A program made the position numbers and the translations under genes. DNA of 64,000 nt. It comes from Eubacterium_B sp034180045. Lineage in GTDB: Bacteria; Bacillota; Clostridia; Peptostreptococcales; Anaerovoracaceae. Below are positions 24,985 to 34,464 of the stretch, one piece after another. The notes below the pieces were generated by a model that saw only the letters and a list, made by a program, of their open reading frames with translations, was not told where the DNA came from and made no database searches. The stretch's first letter is position 1. The number at the start of each line of letters is the position of its first letter. Where the stretch lies: assembly GCA_034180045.1 (NCBI GenBank), contig JAXFOY010000025.1:135744-199743 (forward strand), read 5' to 3'.

Positions 24985-26367
24985 ATGTCAGATAATAATA
25001 GCCGAGGCGGATTAAGAAAAGAACTGAAATTGTCGAACATGATTACTATGGCTGCCGGCGGAATGATAGCAGCTTGGATGGTTGAAATAAAACTATGGTT
25101 TGAACTCAGCGGCCCCGGATCGGTGTTTGCGTTGATTGCCTTAGCAATATTGATTTTACCGCTGTGTTTCATTTATTCGGAAATGTCGAGCATGATGCCT
25201 TATGCGGGAGGACAAAATATATGGGTATCGAATGCACTTGGCAAAAATTCGGGATTTGCCGCATTTTGGATGATAATGTTGCTTTACATCATGGCAATGC
25301 CTACAGTAGCATATGGTATTGCAAGTATGATGGGGTATATTTTTCCGATTACCACACTCCAAGTAAAGATACTGGCAGCCGCAATAATTGTATTTTGGTT
25401 TTTCCTCACAAATAGAGAAATTAAGGTTTTAGCAAAATTACAGTCCGTTTTATTTTGGAGCACTTTAGTTATTTCACTATCGGCAGACGTTTACTTCATC
25501 TTGAGCGGCAAATGGCATCTGTCAACAATAACTCCTATGTTTACTAATGGGATATCAGGTTGGGTTGCAGCAGTCGGCTTACTCGTGATGAAATTTGTAG
25601 GATTTGACATCATTCCTCAGCTTTCGGAAGAATCCGACTTCCCTAAAAAAGATTTGTGGAAAGCATTTGTCGGCTCAATAGCTTGCACGGTTTTGGTTTA
25701 TGGTCTTGCAGTAATTGCAGTAGGCGGAGTTGTTTCAAGCGAATGGGTGGCAAAGACAGACATAGTCGATCCCAGAGTCGCAGATATATGCGGGGCACAC
25801 TGGTTAGGACTTTTGATTGTAATTATGGGTACCGGAACATGTATCACGACACTATCATCATTTTGGCTTAGTGCATCACGTATACTATATGGAGCTGCAA
25901 AGCAGCATCAGGTAACAAAGCGATTCACAAATCTCAATAAATTTGGACAGCCACAGTTTGCAAATCTGGTCGTTGGGATACTGTCGATTTTCTTCACCGT
26001 ATTTGCACCGGATGCATGGATTAATTATATATATACAATATATGGAGTAGCTGCCGGAGCGGTATACTTGCTAGTAACAATATCATTCCTAAGGACCAGG
26101 CAGAAACATCCTGAATGGGAGAGACCGTTTAGACTCAAGTTTGGAACTTTCTTTGGGATATGGTCAATTTGCTTCTGCTTTTGGGTTTTATATGTATCTG
26201 TTAAAGCTATGGACTTTGGTGCATGGGTTGTGATGTTAATTTACGTAATCCTCGGGCTTATGTTCTGGGGCTACATGAAGCACATGCAGAAAGCTGACCC
26301 TGAAAGGTGGAAGCCTGTTACAATATCTCCGGATACCGTGGGGCATGAAACGGATATTTTGAACTAG
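24985..26367 (+). CDS. APC-superfamily amino acid/polyamine permease
   Basis: A 460-residue carrier with about 12 membrane helices. The first helix, with MITMAAGGMIAAWM in place of the usual G-G-GS turn, and FIYSEMSSMMPYAGGQNIWV in helix 2-3 identify the APC family. The start follows AAGGAGGTGGAG. It shares the sigma-54 transcript with the hydrolase. A likely job is uptake of the hydrolase substrate, or exchange of the substrate for its product. The C-terminal tail (about 25 residues) is cytoplasmic and charged. Confidence 0.88.
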   Translation: MSDNNSRGGLRKELKLSNMITMAAGGMIAAWMVEIKLWFELSGPGSVFALIALAILILPLCFIYSEMSSMMPYAGGQNIWVSNALGKNSGFAAFWMIMLLYIMAMPTVAYGIASMMGYIFPITTLQVKILAAAIIVFWFFLTNREIKVLAKLQSVLFWSTLVISLSADVYFILSGKWHLSTITPMFTNGISGWVAAVGLLVMKFVGFDIIPQLSEESDFPKKDLWKAFVGSIACTVLVYGLAVIAVGGVVSSEWVAKTDIVDPRVADICGAHWLGLLIVIMGTGTCITTLSSFWLSASRILYGAAKQHQVTKRFTNLNKFGQPQFANLVVGILSIFFTVFAPDAWINYIYTIYGVAAGAVYLLVTISFLRTRQKHPEWERPFRLKFGTFFGIWSICFCFWVLYVSVKAMDFGAWVVMLIYVILGLMFWGYMKHMQKADPERWKPVTISPDTVGHETDILN

Positions 26368-26503
26368 GGTAAAAAATATAAGTTTAAGCCGACTGCAATA
26401 TGATAATTTTGATTACTATAAATTCATTCAATATAACTACTCTTACATAAAATGTATGGTAGTATATTGTATAAATATATACACCACATAGAGGAGGTAG
26501 AAG

Positions 26504-28795
26504 ATGGGGAGACGTAACTTAAAGGACTCGATGGTTACCAGATTGATTTTAGTTTTCCTGTTGGCTAACATTTTCTATGTGGCGTTATTTGCTATTTTGT
26601 TGTCATTTCAAACGCGCAACAAGTCAGAGCAATACGCAGTAAATAATTTAGAGGAGATTATAAAAGAAAAAAGTCAACTCATATCAGAAGAGTTTACACA
26701 AATCGAAAACAATACTATTTCGCTAGGTATATGGTACCAAAAGATATACGCAATGTCTGATGCGGAAAAATATAAAGAGTTGCCTAAGGGATATGTAAAA
26801 AATGAAAATGGAACAATAAGCAGACTGAAGGATGGGGCATTAAGCAAAGATGAACAAAGTGCTTTATACGTAGCGAGCAATGTAAAAGAGGATTCGTCAC
26901 TATATCGTGACATTGCCGTTTCAGAGGAACTGGACGATGCCTTTGCAAAGGTTGCTGAAAATAAAATGGTTACTTGGGCATATATGGTTGATAAAAATAA
27001 CATTCTCAGATGTTTACCGTATAGCGACTTGACAGTGCAGTTTACAAGTGATCATGACCAGAGAAAAGACCCGTTTTATATCGCTGCGAATCAAAAGAAT
27101 AATCCGAGACGTGAAGCGGTTTGGACCGCACCGTATTCCGACTATCTAAGAACCGGTTGGACGATAACCTGTTCGTACCCTGTTTACGACAGCAAGGACG
27201 AATTCTATGGTGTTGTTTGTATAGATTTATCATTGCTAAAACTTGGAGAACAATATTTTAAGGATTTTTCACTAGGTAAAACGGGGAAAATATACTGGTT
27301 AACAAGAGACGGAAATATATACTATCAGTCCGGAATGAGAGGGGATGAGCATCAGGGTCGTCTTTATTCAAAAAACATATTTGATGAAGAAAAGATGAGT
27401 TCGGATAAAAGGCAGGCGATGAAAAATGCCTTAAAGAGCAACGCAGCTACCTATGCATATTCAGGCAAAGGCAGCCGCAAAATACTCTTTTCATCAAAAG
27501 TAAATGATACGGACACAATTCTATTATTTGAGGTTGATAGAAGCGAATTCATTCCAGGTAAACTATTGGATGCAAATCTACTTTTAATTCTTTTGTTGAC
27601 GGCAATCTTAATGGGTGTAGGCTTTCTGACATGGCTTAAACATAGTTTTTCAATACCTATGCAGTCACTTGTGGCACGTGCAAACAGAATTTCGAACGGT
27701 GATTACAGCCTCTGTGAAATAGAAGGTGAAGGTGACTTGCTGGAGGTAAGAGAGTTAAACCGTGCATTTACTACAATGAATGCAAGTATAGATAGCTATA
27801 CAAGGTCATTATCTGAAAAAAATCAGGAAATAAATACTATATTGGAAACAATTGAAGGTGCGCTTCTCATAGTTAAAAGCGACGGAACTATTGTAGTCGC
27901 CACAAGAGAATCTGTTGCAGTTACACCTGAAATCATAGAAAAAACCTTGGAAGTGCTACAGGCACAACCTCAGATTAAAAGTGAGCAAATTGTTTCCGGC
28001 ACAGAAGTTTATAGAAATACATATTATCCGATATGTGATAGTGCGGGAAAACTCGTAGAAATGGTTGTAAGCAGCAACTGTGTAACACAGAGCGTACTCT
28101 TAGAAAAAGAAGTGCAGCAGATGGAAAAAATGGCCGGAATAGGTCAATTTGCAGCGGCTATAGTACACGAATTAAAAAACCATCTGGCAGTGATAAAAGG
28201 AGCTGCATATATTTTATCAATGGGGAAACAAAGTCGGGATATAAAGGAGGAGGTTGAGCGAATTGAAAGAGCTGCGGATGAAGCCGAAAGGGTAATATAT
28301 ACCCTGCTTGACTACAGCAGAGATGACGAAAAAATTGAAATGGTCCATGTCGGAACGGTAATAAAGCAGATTCTATTACTGTCAAGAAAGACTTTGATAA
28401 GGCAGAATATCGAAGTAAAAGAGATGATTGATGATGACTGTTATATTAACATGGGAAGCCCTGAAGCTCTAAAGGTAATACTACAAAATATTATCATAAA
28501 TGCAATACAGGCAATTGGTGAAGACGGACTGATTGACATATCCTGTGGCAGGAGAGAAGAAAACATAATAGTAATTGTCAAAAATAGCGGAGAACCCATC
28601 CCTGAAGAGCTTCGAGAAAAGATTTTCGATCCTTTTTACACTACAAAGTCAGACGGAAACGGCATCGGGCTATGGATTACGAGGCGCTTGACGGACGCAC
28701 TCGGTGGAAAAGTTACGGTATTGGAAGATGAGGCAAACATGACAGAATTTGATATCGTTCTGCCGGTAAAACGCAGTAGAACGGACATGAGGTGA
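26504..28795 (+). CDS. Membrane sensor histidine kinase (dCache, HAMP, PAS-like)
   Basis: A 763-residue kinase. Membrane helix 1 at about residues 12-34, a large extracellular double-Cache sensor at about 35-345 (DPFYIAANQKNN, WTITCSYPVYDSKDEFYGVVCIDLS), helix 2 at about 350-372, HAMP at about 372-430 and a weak PAS-like segment at about 440-530. HisKA has His555 in AAIVHELKNHLAV. HATPase is seen as IIINAIQAIG, FDPFYTTKSDGNGIGLWI. Cache domains of this type bind amino acids or organic acids. It has GAGGAGG before the start. The stop overlaps a GTG of the regulator gene, so the pair is a two-component system, most likely for the adjacent sigma-54 operon. Confidence 0.93.
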   Translation: MGRRNLKDSMVTRLILVFLLANIFYVALFAILLSFQTRNKSEQYAVNNLEEIIKEKSQLISEEFTQIENNTISLGIWYQKIYAMSDAEKYKELPKGYVKNENGTISRLKDGALSKDEQSALYVASNVKEDSSLYRDIAVSEELDDAFAKVAENKMVTWAYMVDKNNILRCLPYSDLTVQFTSDHDQRKDPFYIAANQKNNPRREAVWTAPYSDYLRTGWTITCSYPVYDSKDEFYGVVCIDLSLLKLGEQYFKDFSLGKTGKIYWLTRDGNIYYQSGMRGDEHQGRLYSKNIFDEEKMSSDKRQAMKNALKSNAATYAYSGKGSRKILFSSKVNDTDTILLFEVDRSEFIPGKLLDANLLLILLLTAILMGVGFLTWLKHSFSIPMQSLVARANRISNGDYSLCEIEGEGDLLEVRELNRAFTTMNASIDSYTRSLSEKNQEINTILETIEGALLIVKSDGTIVVATRESVAVTPEIIEKTLEVLQAQPQIKSEQIVSGTEVYRNTYYPICDSAGKLVEMVVSSNCVTQSVLLEKEVQQMEKMAGIGQFAAAIVHELKNHLAVIKGAAYILSMGKQSRDIKEEVERIERAADEAERVIYTLLDYSRDDEKIEMVHVGTVIKQILLLSRKTLIRQNIEVKEMIDDDCYINMGSPEALKVILQNIIINAIQAIGEDGLIDISCGRREENIIVIVKNSGEPIPEELREKIFDPFYTTKSDGNGIGLWITRRLTDALGGKVTVLEDEANMTEFDIVLPVKRSRTDMR

Positions 28796-28800
28796 AAAGA

Positions 28801-30162
28801 ATGATCAGTAATTCAATTTTGTTGGTGGATGACGATCAGGAATTGTTGAAAGTCTACCGTAAGATATTTGAACTAAAGGGGTTTTCAGTTAAAACCGCAG
28901 ACAATGGAATTGCGGCAATTGAAATAATGGAAAAACATGAAATTGCCGTTGTTGTTCTCGACATTATTATGCCTAAGATGAGCGGTATGCAAGCGCTTAC
29001 GCAAATGAAGAAAAGGTGGCCTATGACGGAGGTCATCATGCTTACAGCGGAAGGCACAATTCCGGGAGCCGTTGAAGCTGTTAAAAAAGGTGCTTATACC
29101 TATTTCATTAAGCCGGTAGACATCGACGAGTTGATAGTGACTGTTGTAAAAGCACAAGAACTCGCTAATGTTCGCATGGAGAACAGCCGACTAAAGCAGC
29201 ATCTCTTTTCAATATCAGCTACCAACAAATTGATTGGCGAAAGTGATGCAGCGCGTAAAATGCGAGAAGAGGCGGTTACTATCGGGCGCACAATGGCATC
29301 TGTATTGATTACCGGAGAGAGCGGTACAGGTAAGGAAGTGATGGCGCACTTAATACACCGATGCAGTGAGCGTGCAGATAAACCTTTTGTTTCCGTAAAC
29401 TGTGCCGCATTTAATGAAAACCTCATAGAAAGCGAGCTTTTCGGCTATGAAAAAGGTGCGTATACCGGCGCGGATAAGCGTAGAAAGGGAAGGTTTGAAC
29501 TAGCTGACGGAGGAACTATATTTTTTGATGAAATCGGGGAACTCAGTCTAAATATGCAGACTAAATTACTGCGGGTGCTACAGGAAAAAACTTTTGAAAG
29601 AGTGGGCGGAAGCGAAACGATTCAGAGTGATTTTAGGCTTATTTCCGCGACAAATGCAGATCTAAAACATGAAATAGAGGCAGGAAGATTCAGATTGGAT
29701 TTGTTTTACAGACTCAATATATTACCTATCGAAATTCCGCCTTTAAGAGAGAGACGGCAAGATATTCCTTTGCTTGTAAATTATTTTATGGAATCAATCT
29801 CAAAGGAAATGGGGCGTAAAATAGAGTCGGTTGAAGTGAATGTTATGCAAATGCTGAAAAACTATTCTTGGCCGGGGAATATTCGTGAACTGCGAAATAT
29901 AGTAGAGCGACTCGTCGTTATGGCTCAAGATGGAAAGATAAACAGTGATAATCTTCCACCGGAGATTCGAGAAGCGGAATCTGATACGAATAAGATATAT
30001 AGTGATGATTTGCGAGGAGCAACTCATGATTTTGAGAAGGAGTACATTATGGAAACTATGCGTCGTAATAGTTGGAATGTCACTAAAGCGGCAAGAGAAA
30101 TGAATATCGCCAGAAAAACATTGTACAAAAAACTCAACGATTATGGAATTAAATACAGATGA
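28801..30162 (+). CDS. NtrC-family sigma-54-dependent response regulator
   Basis: A 453-residue activator. Receiver domain at residues 5-120 with phospho-acceptor Asp54 (VVLDIIMPKMSG) and a Lys near 104. The AAA+ domain at about 145-385 has Walker A GESGTGKE and, in place of GAFTGA, GAYTGA at 219-224, the sigma-54 contact loop. A Fis-type helix-turn-helix closes the protein (SWNVTKAAREMNIARKTLY). I chose ATG 28801, with GAGG 8 bases upstream. Its probable targets are the palindromic sites at 24055-24108. No rpoN is in the window. Confidence 0.94.
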   Translation: MISNSILLVDDDQELLKVYRKIFELKGFSVKTADNGIAAIEIMEKHEIAVVVLDIIMPKMSGMQALTQMKKRWPMTEVIMLTAEGTIPGAVEAVKKGAYTYFIKPVDIDELIVTVVKAQELANVRMENSRLKQHLFSISATNKLIGESDAARKMREEAVTIGRTMASVLITGESGTGKEVMAHLIHRCSERADKPFVSVNCAAFNENLIESELFGYEKGAYTGADKRRKGRFELADGGTIFFDEIGELSLNMQTKLLRVLQEKTFERVGGSETIQSDFRLISATNADLKHEIEAGRFRLDLFYRLNILPIEIPPLRERRQDIPLLVNYFMESISKEMGRKIESVEVNVMQMLKNYSWPGNIRELRNIVERLVVMAQDGKINSDNLPPEIREAESDTNKIYSDDLRGATHDFEKEYIMETMRRNSWNVTKAAREMNIARKTLYKKLNDYGIKYR

Positions 30163-30220
30163 ACAAAAGGACGCAGTAGAAATGCGCATAAGTATTGAAA
30201 AATAAACATGTTTAAGGGGG

Positions 30221-30248
30221 TTGAATTTTAGGCTGTGAGGTATATACT
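30221..30248 (+). promoter_or_regulatory. Promoter of the ArsB/NhaD-type permease gene
   Basis: TTGAAT (30221-30226) and TATACT (30243-30248) with a 16-base spacer. This separates the permease from the two-component operon. Confidence 0.55.
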
Positions 30249-30272
30249 TGCATTTATCAGGAGGAAACAAGT

Positions 30273-31535
30273 ATGGAAGTTTTAACAATTTTAGTTTTTA
30301 TAGGTGTAATGGTTTTGATTACTACCGAAAAAGTCCACAGAACGGCAGCTGCGATTGCGGGTGCGACACTTCTTCTACTTGCAGGCGTATTCAGCTTTGA
30401 TGAAGCGATTAAGTATGTCGATTTTAACACGATTGGTGTGCTTGTAGGCATGATGATTTTTGTTGCAGTGGTTAAGCAGTCAGGAATGTTCGAATATATA
30501 GCGATTAAGGCGGCTAAGCAGGTTAAGGCCGACCCGTGGAAGATGATGATAGTTTTTGTGCTTATCACAGCGGTGCTATCGTCCTGCCTTGATAATGTAA
30601 CAACGGTTTTGCTTGTTGGACCTATGACTATTGCGATTGCACGCATGCTTGAGGTTAATCCCGTACCTTATCTACTTATGCAGATTCTAGCATCAAATGT
30701 GGGGGGAACGGCTACCCTGATAGGAGATCCGCCCAATATTATGATCGGCAATGCGGCGGGGCTTTCATTTTTGGATTTTTTGAAAAATACGGGAGTTGCA
30801 GTAATTTTTGTGATTATAGCACAGATTCTTATGATGAAACTGCTTTACAAAAGATCTATAGCGGCGTCAGAACTCGCAAAAGCAAAGGTAATGGAGCTTG
30901 ACGAGAAAAAATCGATAAGTGACCCGAGACTGATGAAAATCGGCACGGTTATGATTGTCTATATAATACTGGGATTTTTGCTTCACGATAAGCTCGGGCT
31001 TCAGTCATCGGTCGTGGCATTGTCGGCAGCGGCGTTTATGCTGATTATCAGCGGCAAAAAAGTTGAACATGTAATAGAGGACGTGGAATGGACCACGATA
31101 CTTTTCTTTATATCACTGTTTATAATTGTAGGGGGTATGCAAAAAACAGGGGTTATAGATGCACTCTCGAAGACGATTATAGGATTTACTCAGGGACATG
31201 AAGTCATGACGATATTAGTGCTCCTTTGGGCATCGGCGCTTATATCTTCGGTGCTTGATAATATACCTTTTGTTGCAGCTATGATACCTTTGATTTTGTC
31301 GATGAAGAGTCAAGGTGTGGATGTGGAACTGCTATGGTGGGCTATATCTCTGGGGGCTTGTCTCGGCGGAAACGGAACCTTAATCGGCGCATCGGCGAAC
31401 GTGGTTCTGTCAGACATAAGTAACAAACACGGTTACCCGATTACTTTTGCCGGATATCTTAAAGTAGGGTTTCCTTTTATGATAATTTCAGTCACCGTTT
31501 CGATGATATATCTTATCATCAGAGCATATATTTAG
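30273..31535 (+). CDS. ArsB/NhaD-type (IT superfamily) permease
   Basis: A 420-residue membrane protein with about 11 helices in two halves. SCLDNVTTVLLVGP and SNVGGTATLIGDPPNIMIG in the first half, and SSVLDNIPFVAAMIP and GGNGTLIGASANVV in the second, are the paired hairpin motifs of the family. Relatives include ArsB, the P protein and NhaD; this one is of the citrate/anion-type group without arsenic genes around it, so arsenite export is not supported. Substrate unknown. It starts after GGAGGAAACA. A small unknown gene follows 17 bases later in the same transcript. Confidence 0.87.
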   Translation: MEVLTILVFIGVMVLITTEKVHRTAAAIAGATLLLLAGVFSFDEAIKYVDFNTIGVLVGMMIFVAVVKQSGMFEYIAIKAAKQVKADPWKMMIVFVLITAVLSSCLDNVTTVLLVGPMTIAIARMLEVNPVPYLLMQILASNVGGTATLIGDPPNIMIGNAAGLSFLDFLKNTGVAVIFVIIAQILMMKLLYKRSIAASELAKAKVMELDEKKSISDPRLMKIGTVMIVYIILGFLLHDKLGLQSSVVALSAAAFMLIISGKKVEHVIEDVEWTTILFFISLFIIVGGMQKTGVIDALSKTIIGFTQGHEVMTILVLLWASALISSVLDNIPFVAAMIPLILSMKSQGVDVELLWWAISLGACLGGNGTLIGASANVVLSDISNKHGYPITFAGYLKVGFPFMIISVTVSMIYLIIRAYI

Positions 31536-31552
31536 ACTAGGAGGAGGGAAAT

Positions 31553-31999
31553 ATGGATTATACAGTTAATGACATCATCAATATGATGCTTAAGCAGCTT
31601 GGGGCTATGAGCCTGAAGACGGTTCACGCAAATATAACAGTTGCAAAATTTGAGATTGAAGACTACAAGATGTCGTATATGTATGAAGCAAGAGAAGATG
31701 GGAGCATTTATCTTTCCAGGGTTTCACCATATCCTTTGCTTCTCGGCAGGTTTTTCGGTGAACAGGATGTTATAGATTATATCAAAAATGATTTGGAAAA
31801 GTTTAAGAGAGCCCAAAGCAGCCATAAGTTTGAGGATTACTTGAAATTTGTAAACGAATTGGCAAAGAGCAGCAGGCAGATAGAACAGCTATTTTTGAAC
31901 AATCATGTTGACGCTGACAACATGAAGGAACTTCTTGATGATTTGAGAAAAGTAAGACAGGATTTAGCTGAAGCGGAGAAGAACAGCACTAAACTGTAA
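31553..31999 (+). CDS. Unknown 148-residue protein
   Basis: I do not recognise this protein. The first 80 residues look alpha/beta with a Tyr-rich middle (YKMSYMYEAREDGSIYLSRVS). From about residue 85 it is a helical, Lys/Glu/Asp-rich segment likely to form a coiled coil. There is no signal peptide or membrane helix. It starts after GGAGGAGGG and is co-transcribed with the permease, so it may modulate it; a strong terminator follows 19 bases after the stop. Confidence 0.65.
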   Translation: MDYTVNDIINMMLKQLGAMSLKTVHANITVAKFEIEDYKMSYMYEAREDGSIYLSRVSPYPLLLGRFFGEQDVIDYIKNDLEKFKRAQSSHKFEDYLKFVNELAKSSRQIEQLFLNNHVDADNMKELLDDLRKVRQDLAEAEKNSTKL

Positions 32000-32018
32000 A
32001 AACTTAGAATGAAAAACG

Positions 32019-32044
32019 AGGGGTTCTCGAAAGAGAACCCCTTT
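32019..32044. terminator. Bidirectional intrinsic terminator
   Basis: AGGGGTTCTC-GAAA-GAGAACCCCT (32019-32042), a 10-bp stem with GAAA loop. It separates convergent genes; on the reverse strand it is followed by CGTTTTTC. Confidence 0.88.
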
Positions 32045-32054
32045 GTCATGCGTA

Positions 32055-34463
32055 TTATTCTACAGATTTAAGTGACTCACTCATATTGATTCTTCGTATT
32101 TTGATTCTCATAAACATCATTACTATGACCGCAAAGATGAGGGTCAGAGCGAAGGCATAAAGATAGTCAAGATAGGTGATGCGCAGCGGAAACGCAACCA
32201 AATCCACTTTTATTTCACTCAGAATGAATTTTAGGAGAAAACGTCCGAGCGGCAAACCGATTACAGCGCTGAGCAAAGTTAAAAATATATTTTCTCTTGA
32301 AACATATGCAGAGGTTTCTCGCGAATAAAATCCCAGAACCTTTATTGTGGCGATTTCTCTTATACGTTCTGTTATGTTTATATTTGTCAAGTTATAGAGA
32401 ACGATAAATGCCAGAGCAGCGGCGCTTATTACAACTAAGATTATCACGGCGTTAAGGCTTTTCATCATCTGATTTACACGATACTTAAACTCATCGGTAA
32501 GCGAAACCGAAGTCACATTATCAAAACCGCGTACCTTTGCAGCGGCGGAATTCAGCTCTTCTTCTCTACTATCTCCATTTAGCTTTGTATCGACAAAGGC
32601 GGTATTGATTTCAGGGGATTTTCCAAATATTTCACGGTGAGTGGCAGGCGACATATAAGCATAGTTATAAATATAGTTGTCAAATATATCGCTTATTTCA
32701 AATTCGTATTCATTTAAGTCATTGTCCGAAAGCTTTATCTTGTCACCTTTTTCAAGTTTATAAATATCTGCGTATTTTTTGCAGAGAACAAGTTTTCCAT
32801 CCTCGGGGAAATCTACTTTTCGTGTTCCGTAGTGCAAGTCGATAAAACTGCTGAAATCGTCATTTGTCATGGTGATGAGTTTTAGTGAATTGCTTCCGGA
32901 CTTACCTGCGTGTTTGCCGACATATTTCATAGATAGCTGATTGCAGAATTTTACTTTACTTGCCTTACCGCCGTCGTGCTTTGCTTGCCTTACAAAGTTT
33001 TTTTGCTCATCAGCTGTAAGCGCCCGGTTAAACACTACGCTATAGTCGTAAAGCTGTATTTCGCCATACTGGTATGTTGCGATGTGACTGATGGAACTTC
33101 TCATTCCGAAGCCGGCGACTAAAAGCGCTGTGCAGCCGCTGATGCCTATAATCATCATCATTAAACGACCTTTATATCTGAAAACATTTCGCATTGATAT
33201 CTTGTAGAGGAAGGGAAGCCTATCCCAAATAAAAGTCATTCTCTCAAGAAAAATTCTCTTGCCTGCTTTTGGCGCACGCGGACGAATGAGAGCGGCGGGC
33301 ACTTCATGCGTATCTTTCACACATGTCACTATCGTGGCAAAGTTCGTGCAAGCCAGCGCCGTTATCAGGGCAAAGCTGCCAAGCCCTATATCTGCTGTAA
33401 ATTCAATTTTGCCGGCGAAGGCATACATTATTTTATAAGCACGCCAGATGACGGTTGGGAAAATGTATATGCCGCCAAAGTATCCCAAAACAGCACCTAT
33501 CAGTGATGCAGAACCCGAATAAATCAAATACATAGATAGAATTGAAAGCTTTCCGAAGCCGAGTGCTTTGTAAACACCTAACTGCATGCGATGCTCATCT
33601 ATCATCCTCGTCATGCTTGTCATACATACGAGCGCAGCTATTGCAAAGAAGAACACGGGGAAGATTAGCGATACGCTGTCGACGATGCTTGTGTCATTTT
33701 TGAAAGAAATGTAGCCTATATTGCTTTCCCTGTCAAGCACATGAGGGGAGAGGTTTTTGAATTTCTCCTCATACTTTGTTATCTTTTTTTCATATGCAGA
33801 TGAGTAAATTTTCTCATATTCGCCGCAGGTGATATAAACATCGGTAAACAACGCAGACTCGAACGCAGACTTGTCAAGATATATGAAGCCTGCAACCGTA
33901 CCGTTTCCAACCGATGTATTTCCCCTTTCGTAGTTCATATAAAGAGGCGAATTACAAACACCGACAACCTTGAATTTTTTTGCTTTCAAAATGGCAAGCA
34001 GTTCAGGTTTATTATCGTTTGATATTTCTATGTCTTTGCCGATAAGCTTATTCGCATTCGGAAAAATTTCATCTATGATGCACTCGTCTTTTTCTCTCGG
34101 CATACGGCCTCTCTTCAGAACTACCTTATTTATTTTATCAGGTACGGACATCGTATGTAGCACAAGCGAGTTGTTTTTCCCGTCATCAAAGAGAACATCG
34201 AAACTATATGCAGCTTCATATTCTTTAACAAATTTATTTTCTCTTATTTTATCAATAGCGTGTCTGTCAAAGCCAAGCGGTGAAACGAACCTGAAGTCAT
34301 ATAGGTTGGCTTTTTTAAGATAACTGTCGCCGGTGTTAACCATCGCAGCGGTTGAAATTTTCAGACCGCAGTAAAAGCCCGTGCCGAGCGCAACTATGGC
34401 AAGAATGGCAAGGTATCTTCCAAGCGAATTTTTAATCTCTCGAATAATTGTTAAAAACAGCAT
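32055..34463 (-). CDS. ABC transporter permease, FtsX/MacB type
   Basis: An 803-residue permease. Helix 1 at about residues 14-36 is followed by a large extracellular domain (about 40-260). Three helices with the FtsX signature around LGVYKALGFGKLSILSMYLIY come next. A second extracellular part follows, then a final three-helix FtsX block (IREIATIKVLGFYSRETSAYVS) near the C terminus. This two-FtsX-domain layout is typical of exporters of peptides or lipids and of stress sensors. I chose ATG 34461-34463, one base behind the stop of the ATPase gene, over an in-frame ATG inside that gene. Its substrate is unknown. Confidence 0.9.
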   Translation of the reverse strand: MLFLTIIREIKNSLGRYLAILAIVALGTGFYCGLKISTAAMVNTGDSYLKKANLYDFRFVSPLGFDRHAIDKIRENKFVKEYEAAYSFDVLFDDGKNNSLVLHTMSVPDKINKVVLKRGRMPREKDECIIDEIFPNANKLIGKDIEISNDNKPELLAILKAKKFKVVGVCNSPLYMNYERGNTSVGNGTVAGFIYLDKSAFESALFTDVYITCGEYEKIYSSAYEKKITKYEEKFKNLSPHVLDRESNIGYISFKNDTSIVDSVSLIFPVFFFAIAALVCMTSMTRMIDEHRMQLGVYKALGFGKLSILSMYLIYSGSASLIGAVLGYFGGIYIFPTVIWRAYKIMYAFAGKIEFTADIGLGSFALITALACTNFATIVTCVKDTHEVPAALIRPRAPKAGKRIFLERMTFIWDRLPFLYKISMRNVFRYKGRLMMMIIGISGCTALLVAGFGMRSSISHIATYQYGEIQLYDYSVVFNRALTADEQKNFVRQAKHDGGKASKVKFCNQLSMKYVGKHAGKSGSNSLKLITMTNDDFSSFIDLHYGTRKVDFPEDGKLVLCKKYADIYKLEKGDKIKLSDNDLNEYEFEISDIFDNYIYNYAYMSPATHREIFGKSPEINTAFVDTKLNGDSREEELNSAAAKVRGFDNVTSVSLTDEFKYRVNQMMKSLNAVIILVVISAAALAFIVLYNLTNINITERIREIATIKVLGFYSRETSAYVSRENIFLTLLSAVIGLPLGRFLLKFILSEIKVDLVAFPLRITYLDYLYAFALTLIFAVIVMMFMRIKIRRINMSESLKSVE

Positions 34464-34464
34464 A

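Noticed and set aside
30273..31535. Arsenite efflux pump
   Set aside because: No arsenic regulator, reductase or chaperone is nearby and the motifs are shared by the whole ArsB/NhaD family.
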